Source: Lysobacteraceae bacterium
Lineage (GTDB): Bacteria > Pseudomonadota > Gammaproteobacteria > Xanthomonadales > Xanthomonadaceae
Length of the DNA stretch: 64,000 bases
Assembly: GCA_026005075.1 (NCBI GenBank)
Contig: BPKJ01000001.1
Location: 248,001 to 312,000, forward strand
Direction of reading: 5' to 3'
The notes under the pieces are model-generated. The model was not told where the DNA came from, searched no databases, and worked only from the letters and a program-made list of their open reading frames with translations. Positions 9,943 to 17,177 of this stretch are shown here, piece by piece (the stretch's first letter is position 1; each line of letters starts with the position of its first letter). Both the position numbers and the translations under genes were made by a program.

Positions 9943-10431
9943 TCAGCGTCCTTCACCGGCCTCGGCCAGGGTGAGGCGGGCATCGACCAGCCCCACGCCC
10001 GATCCGCGCTGCAGCGAGAGTTCCTCCACCCGCACGCCGCTGGCCCGCAGGGGCTGCAGCCAGTCCACCAGCGCATCGAAGGGCACGGCCTGGAACTGCA
10101 CCCGCACCCGGCCGTTGCCCTGCGGCTCGACCCGCAGCAGCGAAGGGCCGAGCCCGGCGGCGCGGGCCCCTTCATCGACCCGCGCCAGCAGCGAGCGGCG
10201 GTCGTCCATCGCGGTCACCGTCGCCGGCAGCGATCCGCCTGCCTGCGCCGCGGCGACCTGCATCCACGCGTGCGCGGCGTCGGCCGCCACCGCGCGCTGA
10301 TGCCAGCGATCCCGGGCCTCGCGCGCGGGCAGGTACAGGCCCGCCCACCAGAGCATGACCAGCACCAGCAGCCCGCCCACCGCGAGGACACGGCGCTCGC
10401 GGGCATCGCGTCGTTCCAGCCAGGCCCTCAT
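9943..10431 (-). CDS. gspM: Type II secretion system protein M
   Basis: GspM is a bitopic inner-membrane protein that pairs with GspL in the secretion platform. It has 162 residues: a short basic cytosolic start, one membrane helix (about 17-33), a coiled segment and a ferredoxin-like periplasmic domain (about 70-162) containing VQFQAVPFDALVDWLQPL, a recurring GspM pattern. The ATG at 10431 overlaps the gspL stop, which implies coupled translation. Confidence 0.9.
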   Translation of the reverse strand: MRAWLERRDARERRVLAVGGLLVLVMLWWAGLYLPAREARDRWHQRAVAADAAHAWMQVAAAQAGGSLPATVTAMDDRRSLLARVDEGARAAGLGPSLLRVEPQGNGRVRVQFQAVPFDALVDWLQPLRASGVRVEELSLQRGSGVGLVDARLTLAEAGEGR

Positions 10432-11564
10432 GCCCCGCCCTCCCGCACCCTAAGGCGCCCCTCGACGCCCTGCGCGCCCGGATTGGCCGCGGTCAGCTCG
10501 GCGGCGAGGCCCTGGCTGACCATGCGTTCACGCAGGCCGTCGAGGGTCGCCACGTCGGGGGCCAGAAGGGTGAGTTCCAGGGTGCCGCCTCGGTACTCCG
10601 CCGCCTCCAGGGTCAGCGAGGTGCCGGCGGCAAGCAGCGGGGCGACACGGCCCAGCAGGTCGAGGGCATCGCGACCGCCGCTGCGGCGGAGCGCGGTGCG
10701 CAGCTGCGCGACCGGATCGACCACCCGCTGCACGCCGGGCACCGCCTCCCGCAACAGCTGGGCCATCTGCGCCTCGCGCTCGCGCACGTGCCGCTCCAGC
10801 ATCCGCGCCTCGAGCATCGGCTGCAGGGTGAGCAGCAAGGCGGCCAGGGCGGCGGCGGCGGCGGCCCGTCGCCAACGCTGCTGCTGGCCCTGCAGCCTGC
10901 GCCGCGGGGCGAAACGCCCCGAGAGCAGGTTGAAGGGCCTGCGCGCGAGCCCCTCTGCCAGCGTGACCAGCGGCTCGGCCACCGGTCGTTCGCCCTCGCC
11001 GGCGGCGCCGACGCGCCAGCGTGGCAGGCTGGCCGGATCCAGACCCTGCCCGCGCAGCCACTCTGCCAAGCCCTCGAGGTCACCCTCGGCAAGGCACAGT
11101 GCCCGGCCCTCGTCCACGAGCAGGGCGCGTCCCTGCTCCAGCCAGAGCCTGCCGCCTTCGCCGGGGACCAACTGCCACTCGGCATGGCAGGCATCGGCGG
11201 CGAGTCCCGCCTCGGCCAGCCAGGCAAGGCGCTGCGCCAGGCGGTCGGCATCGATCACCGCCACCGGCACCTGCTCGCCCAAGGCGCGGGCGTCGAAGGC
11301 GATGTGCAGCGACTCCACCGGCGCCGCGAGCTGTTCCTCGATCGCGAACGGCAGCGCCTCGGCCAGCGCGGAGAGGCTCTTCGCCACCCGTGGCGCGCGC
11401 AGGCACAGCACCTCCTCGGCCGGCAGGATCAGGGTCAGGCGCTCGCCCGCCGCCGGCGGCAGCCCGGCGTGGGGTCCGTCCACGACCCGGCCGTCACGGC
11501 CCAGCGCCAGCCACTGGCTGGACCCGTCCGGCAGGCAGCGAACGACGTGCTGGGCGTACGGCAT
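10428..11564 (-). CDS. gspL: Type II secretion system protein L
   Basis: GspL anchors the secretion ATPase GspE at the membrane through an actin-like cytoplasmic domain. The 378-residue protein shows that domain at residues 1-230 (ILPAEEVLCLRAPR, LPFAIEEQLAAPVE). One membrane helix lies near residue 250 and a periplasmic ferredoxin-like domain follows. ATG 11564 was chosen because the cytosolic domain begins there, with no homologous sequence upstream. GspE itself is not in this window. Confidence 0.9.
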   Translation of the reverse strand: MPYAQHVVRCLPDGSSQWLALGRDGRVVDGPHAGLPPAAGERLTLILPAEEVLCLRAPRVAKSLSALAEALPFAIEEQLAAPVESLHIAFDARALGEQVPVAVIDADRLAQRLAWLAEAGLAADACHAEWQLVPGEGGRLWLEQGRALLVDEGRALCLAEGDLEGLAEWLRGQGLDPASLPRWRVGAAGEGERPVAEPLVTLAEGLARRPFNLLSGRFAPRRRLQGQQQRWRRAAAAAALAALLLTLQPMLEARMLERHVREREAQMAQLLREAVPGVQRVVDPVAQLRTALRRSGGRDALDLLGRVAPLLAAGTSLTLEAAEYRGGTLELTLLAPDVATLDGLRERMVSQGLAAELTAANPGAQGVEGRLRVREGGA

Positions 11565-11626
11565 GCGTGACCCTTGTGGGAAAGGCCGGAAGTGTAACCC
11601 GCGCCGGGCGGCGTCCGCGGGCGCCC

Positions 11627-12550
11627 TCACCAGCGTCCGCGCAGGCGCATCCGGGTCGTGGCTCCGCCCGGGCCACGCTGCATCAGCGCGGCGTACTGGA
11701 ACGGCAGGCCGTCCACGTCGACCTCCAGTTCGAGCACGAACCATGTGCTGTAGAGGCCAAGGCCTTCCCTCGGCAGCGGCCCCAGGCCCAGTCGCAGGGC
11801 CTCGGCCTCGACCTCGTCCAGACTCTGGTAGTGCGCCTGCCCGTCCCGCCACAGCTGCCGGGCGACCTGCTCGGAAAGGCCGTCGAACAGGCTCATCCAC
11901 AGCTCGGGCCCGATGAAGTTCAGGTTCATCGGCGCCGGCTCGGGCAGCGCACACAGGTGCGGCCGGAGCCGGCCCCAGGTCTCGGCATCCATGCCCTCGA
12001 CGAGGCGGAGCTCGGACACATGGACAAGGGGCCGGTTCGGTGCCCGCAACGGCGGCCTGCGGCGCAGGTAGGCGCCGTCCTCGGCACCGCCCGGACGGGT
12101 GCGGCCGTCCTCGTCCACGAAATCGCTGATCGCCGCCTCGAGCGCGGGATCGAGGCGCAGCGCGCGCAGCAGCCGGGCCAGGCGCTGCCTCTGCAGCGGC
12201 GCGCGGGACGGGTCGGCGAGCAGGTTCACGTCCAGGCAGGCACCGGCATCGCGCAGGCTTCCCGACAGACGTCCGTTGGGCAGCGGCACCGGCGGCAGCA
12301 TCCGCGTCCACAGGTCTCCCGGCGCGTCGAAGCCCTGCCTTGCCTGCTCGTCCTGCCGGAGCAGGTCCGCCGCCCACAGCTCGGCGCCGAGGGCCAGCTG
12401 CCAGCTCTGCTCGGCACGCAGGGCATTGCGGCTGCGGGCGCGGGCGGACTCGCCAAGGTCGAGCAGGGCGGCGACGAGGACCGTGCCCAGCGCGACCACG
12501 ACGATGGCGGCCAGCAGGGCGATCCCGCCTTGCCTCGTCGCGCCGTTCAC
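11627..12550 (-). CDS. gspK: Type II secretion minor pseudopilin GspK
   Basis: GspK is the large minor pseudopilin at the tip of the pseudopilus. The 307-residue protein has a prepilin-type start, RQGG followed by IALLAAIVVVALGTVLVAALL, without the glutamate found at position 5 of other pseudopilins; that absence is normal for GspK. A large alpha-helical insert with the FVDEDG...RPGG...AYLRR and MNLNFIGPE segments follows, as in the family. The start is GTG 12550, overlapping the gspJ stop as GTGA. Confidence 0.93.
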   Translation of the reverse strand: MNGATRQGGIALLAAIVVVALGTVLVAALLDLGESARARSRNALRAEQSWQLALGAELWAADLLRQDEQARQGFDAPGDLWTRMLPPVPLPNGRLSGSLRDAGACLDVNLLADPSRAPLQRQRLARLLRALRLDPALEAAISDFVDEDGRTRPGGAEDGAYLRRRPPLRAPNRPLVHVSELRLVEGMDAETWGRLRPHLCALPEPAPMNLNFIGPELWMSLFDGLSEQVARQLWRDGQAHYQSLDEVEAEALRLGLGPLPREGLGLYSTWFVLELEVDVDGLPFQYAALMQRGPGGATTRMRLRGRW

Positions 12551-13143
12551 CGCGGCTCCTCCGCCGCCAGTTCCAGCAGGCGCTCGATCTCGCCAAGGCC
12601 GTCCAGCGCAAAGCGCACCCGCACCGCGCGCGGCAGTGCCTCGGGGCGGGCTCCCGGCAGCGGCCAGCGTTCCTGCCAGCGCCCGTCGGCGGCGAGGGCC
12701 TCGATGCGCAGGGACCCGACGCCGTCCAGTCTCGCCTGCTCCTCCCCCTGCTCGCCCCCCACGCGATCGAGCACGGCATGGACCCTGCGCACCAGCGCGC
12801 CGTCCTCGACGGCCCAGCGCACCCGCTCGATCCCGGCCCGCGCCTGGGCCAAGGGCACGGCAAGGCCGGCGCGGCTCAGCTCCAGCCCGCTGCGATCGAG
12901 CAGCAGGGCCGGCAGGCGGCCAAGCTCGCCGTCACGCACCGGGCGTGCGACCGCCGCCCGCAGATCGCGTTCCAGCAGGCCGACCACGCGCTGCAGCGCA
13001 GCCAGGCGCAGGGCCTCCTCCTGCATCTGGGCGCGCGCCCGCACCACCGCATCGAGGCCGCCGTAGGCCAGACCCATGGCCAGCGCAAACAGGGCCACCG
13101 CCACCAGCACCTCGAGCAGACCGAAACCGCGTGCGCGTCTCAT
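12547..13143 (-). CDS. gspJ: Type II secretion minor pseudopilin GspJ
   Basis: GspJ joins GspI and GspK in the pseudopilus tip complex. The 198-residue protein starts with a class III leader, RARG cleaved before FGLLEVLVAVALFA, with the required Glu5. The region after the helix (RLAALQRVVGLLERDLRAAVARPVRDG) matches GspJ's characteristic beta-rich head, as does its length. It is joined to gspI and gspK by four-base overlaps. Confidence 0.92.
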   Translation of the reverse strand: MRRARGFGLLEVLVAVALFALAMGLAYGGLDAVVRARAQMQEEALRLAALQRVVGLLERDLRAAVARPVRDGELGRLPALLLDRSGLELSRAGLAVPLAQARAGIERVRWAVEDGALVRRVHAVLDRVGGEQGEEQARLDGVGSLRIEALAADGRWQERWPLPGARPEALPRAVRVRFALDGLGEIERLLELAAEEPR

Positions 13144-13523
13144 CGGCGGTAGAACCCCAGCAAGGTCGCCGCCGGCTCGGCCTGATCCTCACCGTCCGCA
13201 TAGACCCGCACCTCCACCTGCAGCAGGCCCTGCACGTCGGTGGCCCGCGCCTGCAGCTGCCAGCGCCAGTCGCGCCCGCCCATCCGCGCCCGCCCCGACG
13301 CGCGCCCGTCGGCCGGCAGCCTGCCTTCGAGGCGCAGTTCGGCGAGGCGGTTCGCGGCCAGCCACTGCGCCAGGGTCGCCTCGCGCTGCATCGCGAGGGC
13401 CTGGGCCTCCTGGCCCACGCTGCGCACCAGCGCGACCAGCACGAGGGAGAGCACGAGCAGGGCGATCAGCACCTCGAGCAGGGTGAAGCCCGATGCCGCT
13501 CGCGGTCGATGGCGGCCCCTCAC
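13140..13523 (-). CDS. gspI: Type II secretion minor pseudopilin GspI
   Basis: A 127-residue pseudopilin. The leader ends in Gly before FTLLEVLIALLVLSLVLVALV, carrying Glu5. The segment LAANRLAELRLEG is a signature of GspI. The start is GTG 13523, which overlaps the gspH stop (GTGA); an upstream start would run through gspH. GspI is thought to nucleate the tip by binding GspJ and GspK. Confidence 0.91.
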   Translation of the reverse strand: MRGRHRPRAASGFTLLEVLIALLVLSLVLVALVRSVGQEAQALAMQREATLAQWLAANRLAELRLEGRLPADGRASGRARMGGRDWRWQLQARATDVQGLLQVEVRVYADGEDQAEPAATLLGFYRR

Positions 13524-14047
13524 CGCGGGTCCTCCGGGCCGACCAGCTCGAGACGGCCATCGCCACGCCCGAGCAGGCGCCAGCGCAGCGTGCTGCCCTC
13601 GTGGCCGAGTTCCAGTTCGAAGGGGGTGAGCTCCCCCGAGGCAAGGCACACCAGCTGCGGCTGGTCCGGGTCGGCGGCCGGGTCGAGGAGCAGGCCCTGC
13701 CGGCGCAGCGAGAAGCGCATCCCCGGCTCCCACGGCCGCGGCCGCAGTTCCTCGGCCGGGCTTGCCGGAAGCGGCACCCAGCCCTCGCGGCGGAGCAAGC
13801 CGAACCGCCAGCCCTCGGCCTCGAAGCGCCAGCCGATGTCGACCCCGGTGAGGAGCGCGCGCTCGCAGGCCAGCCCGATCAGTGCCTGGATGCGCCGCGC
13901 CTCGTTCTCGAGGCGACGCTCCGCCTGCCCACCGAGGGAGAGGGTCAGGGCACCGGCCAGCACGCCGAGGATGACCAGCACCACCAGCACTTCGATCAGG
14001 CTGAGGCCCGCCTGGCGCCGAGGGCGGACGCCACCCTGCCCGCTCAC
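13520..14047 (-). CDS. gspH: Type II secretion minor pseudopilin GspH
   Basis: A 175-residue pseudopilin with the leader QAG cleaved before LSLIEVLVVLVILGVLAGAL, followed by the GspH-type stretch ENEARRIQALIGLACERALLTGVDIGWRF broken here for brevity at its key residues. It links the tip complex to the GspG body. The start is GTG 14047, overlapping the gspG stop. Length and gene order agree with GspH. Confidence 0.9.
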   Translation of the reverse strand: MSGQGGVRPRRQAGLSLIEVLVVLVILGVLAGALTLSLGGQAERRLENEARRIQALIGLACERALLTGVDIGWRFEAEGWRFGLLRREGWVPLPASPAEELRPRPWEPGMRFSLRRQGLLLDPAADPDQPQLVCLASGELTPFELELGHEGSTLRWRLLGRGDGRLELVGPEDPR

Positions 14048-14499
14048 TCGCCCCAGTTGCCGATGTCGGCAGCCGCCCCCTCGCCGCCCGGCTGGCCATC
14101 GGCGCCCAGGCTGTAGAGATCGAACTCGCCCCGCTGTCCCGGGCTCAGGTAGCGGTACTCGCCGCCCCATGGATCCTTCGGGATGCGATCGATGTAGCCG
14201 CCCTTCCTCCAGTTGGGCGCGGCCGGCGTGCCGCTCGGGGGGGCGACCAGCGCCTGCAGGCCCTGCTCGGTGCTGGGGTAGTTGAAGTTGTCGAGACGGT
14301 AGAGGTTGAGGGCCGTGGTCAGCGCCTGGATGTCGGCCCGCGCGCGGGCGATGCGGGCCTCGTCGGGCTTGTCCAGGAACCTCGGCACCACCACCGTCGC
14401 GAGGATGCCGAGGATGACCACCACCACCAGGATCTCGATCAGGGTGAAGCCGGCGGACCTGCGCCACGGTTGCGGCGGACGGGGGCGGAAACGGATCAT
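14044..14499 (-). CDS. gspG: Type II secretion major pseudopilin GspG
   Basis: GspG polymerises into the pseudopilus that pushes folded exoproteins through the outer membrane. The 151-residue protein has the leader SAG before FTLIEILVVVVILGIL, the GspG-specific VVPRFLDKPDEARIARA and DIQALTTALNLYRLDN, and the calcium-loop region DPWGGEYRYLSPG...GEFDLYSLGADG. ATG 14499 leaves a 19-residue leader; a longer reading from 14565 would overlap bioA and looks unlikely. It is the first gene of the run; gspC, D, E and F are not in this window. Confidence 0.94.
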   Translation of the reverse strand: MIRFRPRPPQPWRRSAGFTLIEILVVVVILGILATVVVPRFLDKPDEARIARARADIQALTTALNLYRLDNFNYPSTEQGLQALVAPPSGTPAAPNWRKGGYIDRIPKDPWGGEYRYLSPGQRGEFDLYSLGADGQPGGEGAAADIGNWGE

Positions 14500-14540
14500 G
14501 CGGGGTCTCGGATCGGAACCGGCAAGGATGGTAGCAAGGC

Positions 14541-15893
14541 ATGGACTCGGCGGCATGGCAGGCACGTGATCTCGCGGTACTCTGGCACCCCTGCACGCAG
14601 ATGCGCGAGCATCTCGAGGGCACCCCGCTGATCGCGGTCCGCCGCGGCGAGGGGGTCTGGCTGGAGGACTACGACGGCCGCCGCTACCTCGATGCGATCA
14701 GCTCGTGGTGGACGAACCTGTTCGGCCACGCCGAGCCGCGCATCGCCGCAGCCATCGCCGAACAGGCACGGCAGCTCGAGCAGGTGATCCTCGCCGGCTG
14801 CACCCACGCCCCCGCCGTGCAGCTGGCCGAGCGCCTGCTTGAGCGCGCGCCGGCGGGCCTGTCCAAGGTCTTCTACGCCGACAACGGCTCGGCGGCGGTG
14901 GAGGTGGCCCTGAAGATGAGCTACCACGCCCACGTCCACGCCGGGCAACCGGAGCGCAGCCTGTTCCTCGCCCTGTCCAACAGCTACCACGGCGAGACGC
15001 TGGGGGCCCTCGCGGTCACCGACATTCCGCTCTACCGGCGCACCTACGCGCCGCTGATGATGCAGCCGCGCTTCGTGCCCTCGCCCGATGCCTTCCTGCG
15101 CGAGGCGGGGGAGACCTGGGAGGACTGCGCCCGCCGCGCCGCCCGCGGACTGGCGGCCGCCCTGGAGCAGGTGGGCGAGCGGGTCGCCGCGCTCATCGTC
15201 GAACCTCTGGTGCAGTGCGCGGGGGGCATGCGCATGCACCATCCGGCCTACCTCGCCGAGGCAAGAAGGCTTTGCGACGCCTTCGGCGTGCACCTGATCG
15301 CCGACGAGATCGCGGTCGGCTTCGGCCGCACCGGCACCTTCCTCGCCTGCGAGCAGGCCGGCATCCGCCCGGATTTCCTGTGCCTGTCCAAGGGCATCAC
15401 CGGGGGTTTCCTGCCGCTGGCCGCGGTGCTGACCTCGGAGACCATCTACCAGCGCTTCCTCGACGAGGCACGCGAGCGCGCCTTCCTGCACTCGCACAGC
15501 TACACCGGCAATCCGCTGGCCTGCGCGGCCGCCCTTGCCAGCCTCGCCATCTTCGACGCGGACCGGGTGCTGGAGCGCAACCGTGAACGCGCCGCCCTGC
15601 TGGGCGAGGCCGCCGCCCCGCTGGCGGACCTTCCGGGGGTGGCCGAGGTGCGCCAGTGCGGCATGATCGTGGCCATAGAACTCGCCCGGCCCGACCGTGG
15701 CCCCCACCCGCCGGAGCAACGGCGCGGACGCACGGCGGCCCGGTACGCCGTCGAGCACGGGGTGCTGCTGCGCCCGCTGGGCGACGTGCTCTACTGGATG
15801 CCGCCGTACTGCATCCGTGCCGAGGAGATCGCCCGGCTCGGCGAGGTCACCCGTCTGGCCATCCTGCATGCCGCCGAGGTGGCCGGTGCGTGA
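14541..15893 (+). CDS. bioA: Adenosylmethionine-8-amino-7-oxononanoate aminotransferase BioA
   Basis: BioA transfers an amino group from S-adenosylmethionine to KAPA to give DAPA in biotin synthesis. The 450-residue class III aminotransferase opens with LWHPCTQM and binds PLP through Lys284 in SKGITGG. ADEIAVGFGRTG supplies the aspartate that contacts the pyridine nitrogen. YADNGSAAVEVALKM is the phosphate-binding region. It is divergent from gspG with 41 bases between start codons, and it overlaps rsmE by eight bases. Confidence 0.96.
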   Translation: MDSAAWQARDLAVLWHPCTQMREHLEGTPLIAVRRGEGVWLEDYDGRRYLDAISSWWTNLFGHAEPRIAAAIAEQARQLEQVILAGCTHAPAVQLAERLLERAPAGLSKVFYADNGSAAVEVALKMSYHAHVHAGQPERSLFLALSNSYHGETLGALAVTDIPLYRRTYAPLMMQPRFVPSPDAFLREAGETWEDCARRAARGLAAALEQVGERVAALIVEPLVQCAGGMRMHHPAYLAEARRLCDAFGVHLIADEIAVGFGRTGTFLACEQAGIRPDFLCLSKGITGGFLPLAAVLTSETIYQRFLDEARERAFLHSHSYTGNPLACAAALASLAIFDADRVLERNRERAALLGEAAAPLADLPGVAEVRQCGMIVAIELARPDRGPHPPEQRRGRTAARYAVEHGVLLRPLGDVLYWMPPYCIRAEEIARLGEVTRLAILHAAEVAGA

Positions 15894-16620
15894 AATCCGC
15901 TGCTTCGTGGAGGCCCCACTCGCGGCCGATGCCGAGGTCCGCCTGCCGGAGGAGGCCGCCAGCCATCTGCTGCGCGTGCTGCGGCTGGGACCGGGCGACG
16001 CGGTCACGCTGTTCAACGGCGACGGGGTCGAGTACCTCGCGCGCATCGTCCGCGGCGAGGGCCGTGGCGCCCTCGTGCGGGTGCTTAGGACGCGGCCCGG
16101 CCAGCGCGACCCTCGCCTGCGCATCGTGCTGCTGCAGGGGCTGGCGCGCGGCGAGAAGATGGACCTGATCCTGCAGAAGGCCTGCGAGCTGGGGGTGCAC
16201 GCGGTCTGGCCCGTGCTCAGCGAGCGCAGCGAGGTCCGCCTCGCCGGGGAGCGCGCCGAACGCCGCCATCGCCACTGGCTGGGGGTGCTGCGCAGCGCGG
16301 CCGAGCAGTGCGGCAGGGCGACGGTGCCCGAACTTGCGCCGCTGCAGGATCTCGGCAAGGCGCTGTCGCGCGTGGGCGACGGCCCGCGCCTGCTGCTCGA
16401 CCCGCAGGCAAGCGCCCCCCTGGCGCGGCAGGACATCGATCCGCAGCGCCCCGTCCACCTCCTGGTCGGCCCGGAGGGCGGACTCGGGGCCCGCGACCTC
16501 GCGCTGGCGACCGAAGCGGGCTGGCAGGCTGTGGCACTCGGACCGCGGATCCTGCGCACGGAAACCGCGGGGCTGGTCGCGCTGGCCGTGCTCCAGGCGC
16601 GGCACGGGGATCTCGGCTGA
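15886..16620 (+). CDS. rsmE: 16S rRNA (uracil1498-N3)-methyltransferase RsmE
   Basis: RsmE methylates U1498 of 16S rRNA. The 244-residue protein has an N-terminal PUA-like RNA-binding domain (about residues 1-75) and a SPOUT methyltransferase domain with the knot motif LLVGPEGGLGARDL and the closing LGPRILRTETAGLVAL. The start is GTG 15886, inside the end of bioA. A convergent GC-rich hairpin lies just after its stop. Confidence 0.94.
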   Translation: MREIRCFVEAPLAADAEVRLPEEAASHLLRVLRLGPGDAVTLFNGDGVEYLARIVRGEGRGALVRVLRTRPGQRDPRLRIVLLQGLARGEKMDLILQKACELGVHAVWPVLSERSEVRLAGERAERRHRHWLGVLRSAAEQCGRATVPELAPLQDLGKALSRVGDGPRLLLDPQASAPLARQDIDPQRPVHLLVGPEGGLGARDLALATEAGWQAVALGPRILRTETAGLVALAVLQARHGDLG

Positions 16621-16625
16621 GCTGG

Positions 16626-16643
16626 CCCCGCCGCCGGGCGGGG
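16626..16643. terminator. GC hairpin between convergent rsmE and chpC
   Basis: CCCCGCC (16626-16632) and GGCGGGG (16637-16643) form a perfect seven-pair stem with a four-base loop in the 38-base gap between convergent stop codons. There is no T tract, so intrinsic termination is uncertain; it may serve as a two-sided 3'-end stabiliser. Confidence 0.35.
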
Positions 16644-16658
16644 ACGCGGCGCGGGCGC

Positions 16659-17126
16659 TCAGGCGGCTTCCAGCGCCTCGACCAGACGGCCCTCGATCTG
16701 CTCGAGGTCGGGGATCACCGCCTCGTCCTCGCGCAGCAGGACCTCCATCAGCGCGCCCGCCGGCAGCGCGCCTTCCCGGGCGCGCTCGACCAGTTCGTCG
16801 CGGGACACCGTGGTCAGCCGCGGGAAGCCCTGGGTGATCAGGCAGAAGTAGGGCAGGCGCGGATGGCCCGAGAGCGCCTTGAGCACGGCGACCTTGGCGC
16901 CACGCTCGCCCTCGGCATCGGCGTAGCCGGCCAGCCGCGAGAAGGAGACCATCGGGATCCTCCAGCCGCGCCAGCGGATGCGGCCGAGCAGCCAGTCTGG
17001 CGCACCGGCGAGCGGCTCGGGATCGGAATAGGTGATGACCTCCGCGACGGTCGCGTTCGGCAGCAGCAGCCGCCCGTTGGTCACCGAGATCATCACGCCG
17101 CGGATGTCGCTGGACTGCTTTTCCAT
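16659..17126 (-). CDS. chpC: CheW-like protein ChpC of the Pil-Chp system
   Basis: A 155-residue single CheW-like domain: VMISVTNGRLLLPNATVAEVI at the start, then LLGRIRWRGWRIPMVSF, the usual CheW pattern of a beta-barrel that couples receptors to the kinase. It is the last gene of the pilG-to-chpC series, matching the Pseudomonas gene order in which ChpC is an accessory CheW. ATG 17126 is chosen because the fold begins there; a longer reading from 17171 adds an unlikely Arg-rich start. Confidence 0.85.
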   Translation of the reverse strand: MEKQSSDIRGVMISVTNGRLLLPNATVAEVITYSDPEPLAGAPDWLLGRIRWRGWRIPMVSFSRLAGYADAEGERGAKVAVLKALSGHPRLPYFCLITQGFPRLTTVSRDELVERAREGALPAGALMEVLLREDEAVIPDLEQIEGRLVEALEAA

Positions 17127-17177
17127 GAATGCCGTTCCGTTCTCGCAGGGCCGCCGCCGGCCCCAGGTCAAGGTCGT

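Noticed and set aside
10428-12863. 811-codon minus-strand frame that contains gspL
   Set aside because: Only the part from ATG 11564 is gspL; the upstream half is a shadow of gspK and gspJ in another frame.
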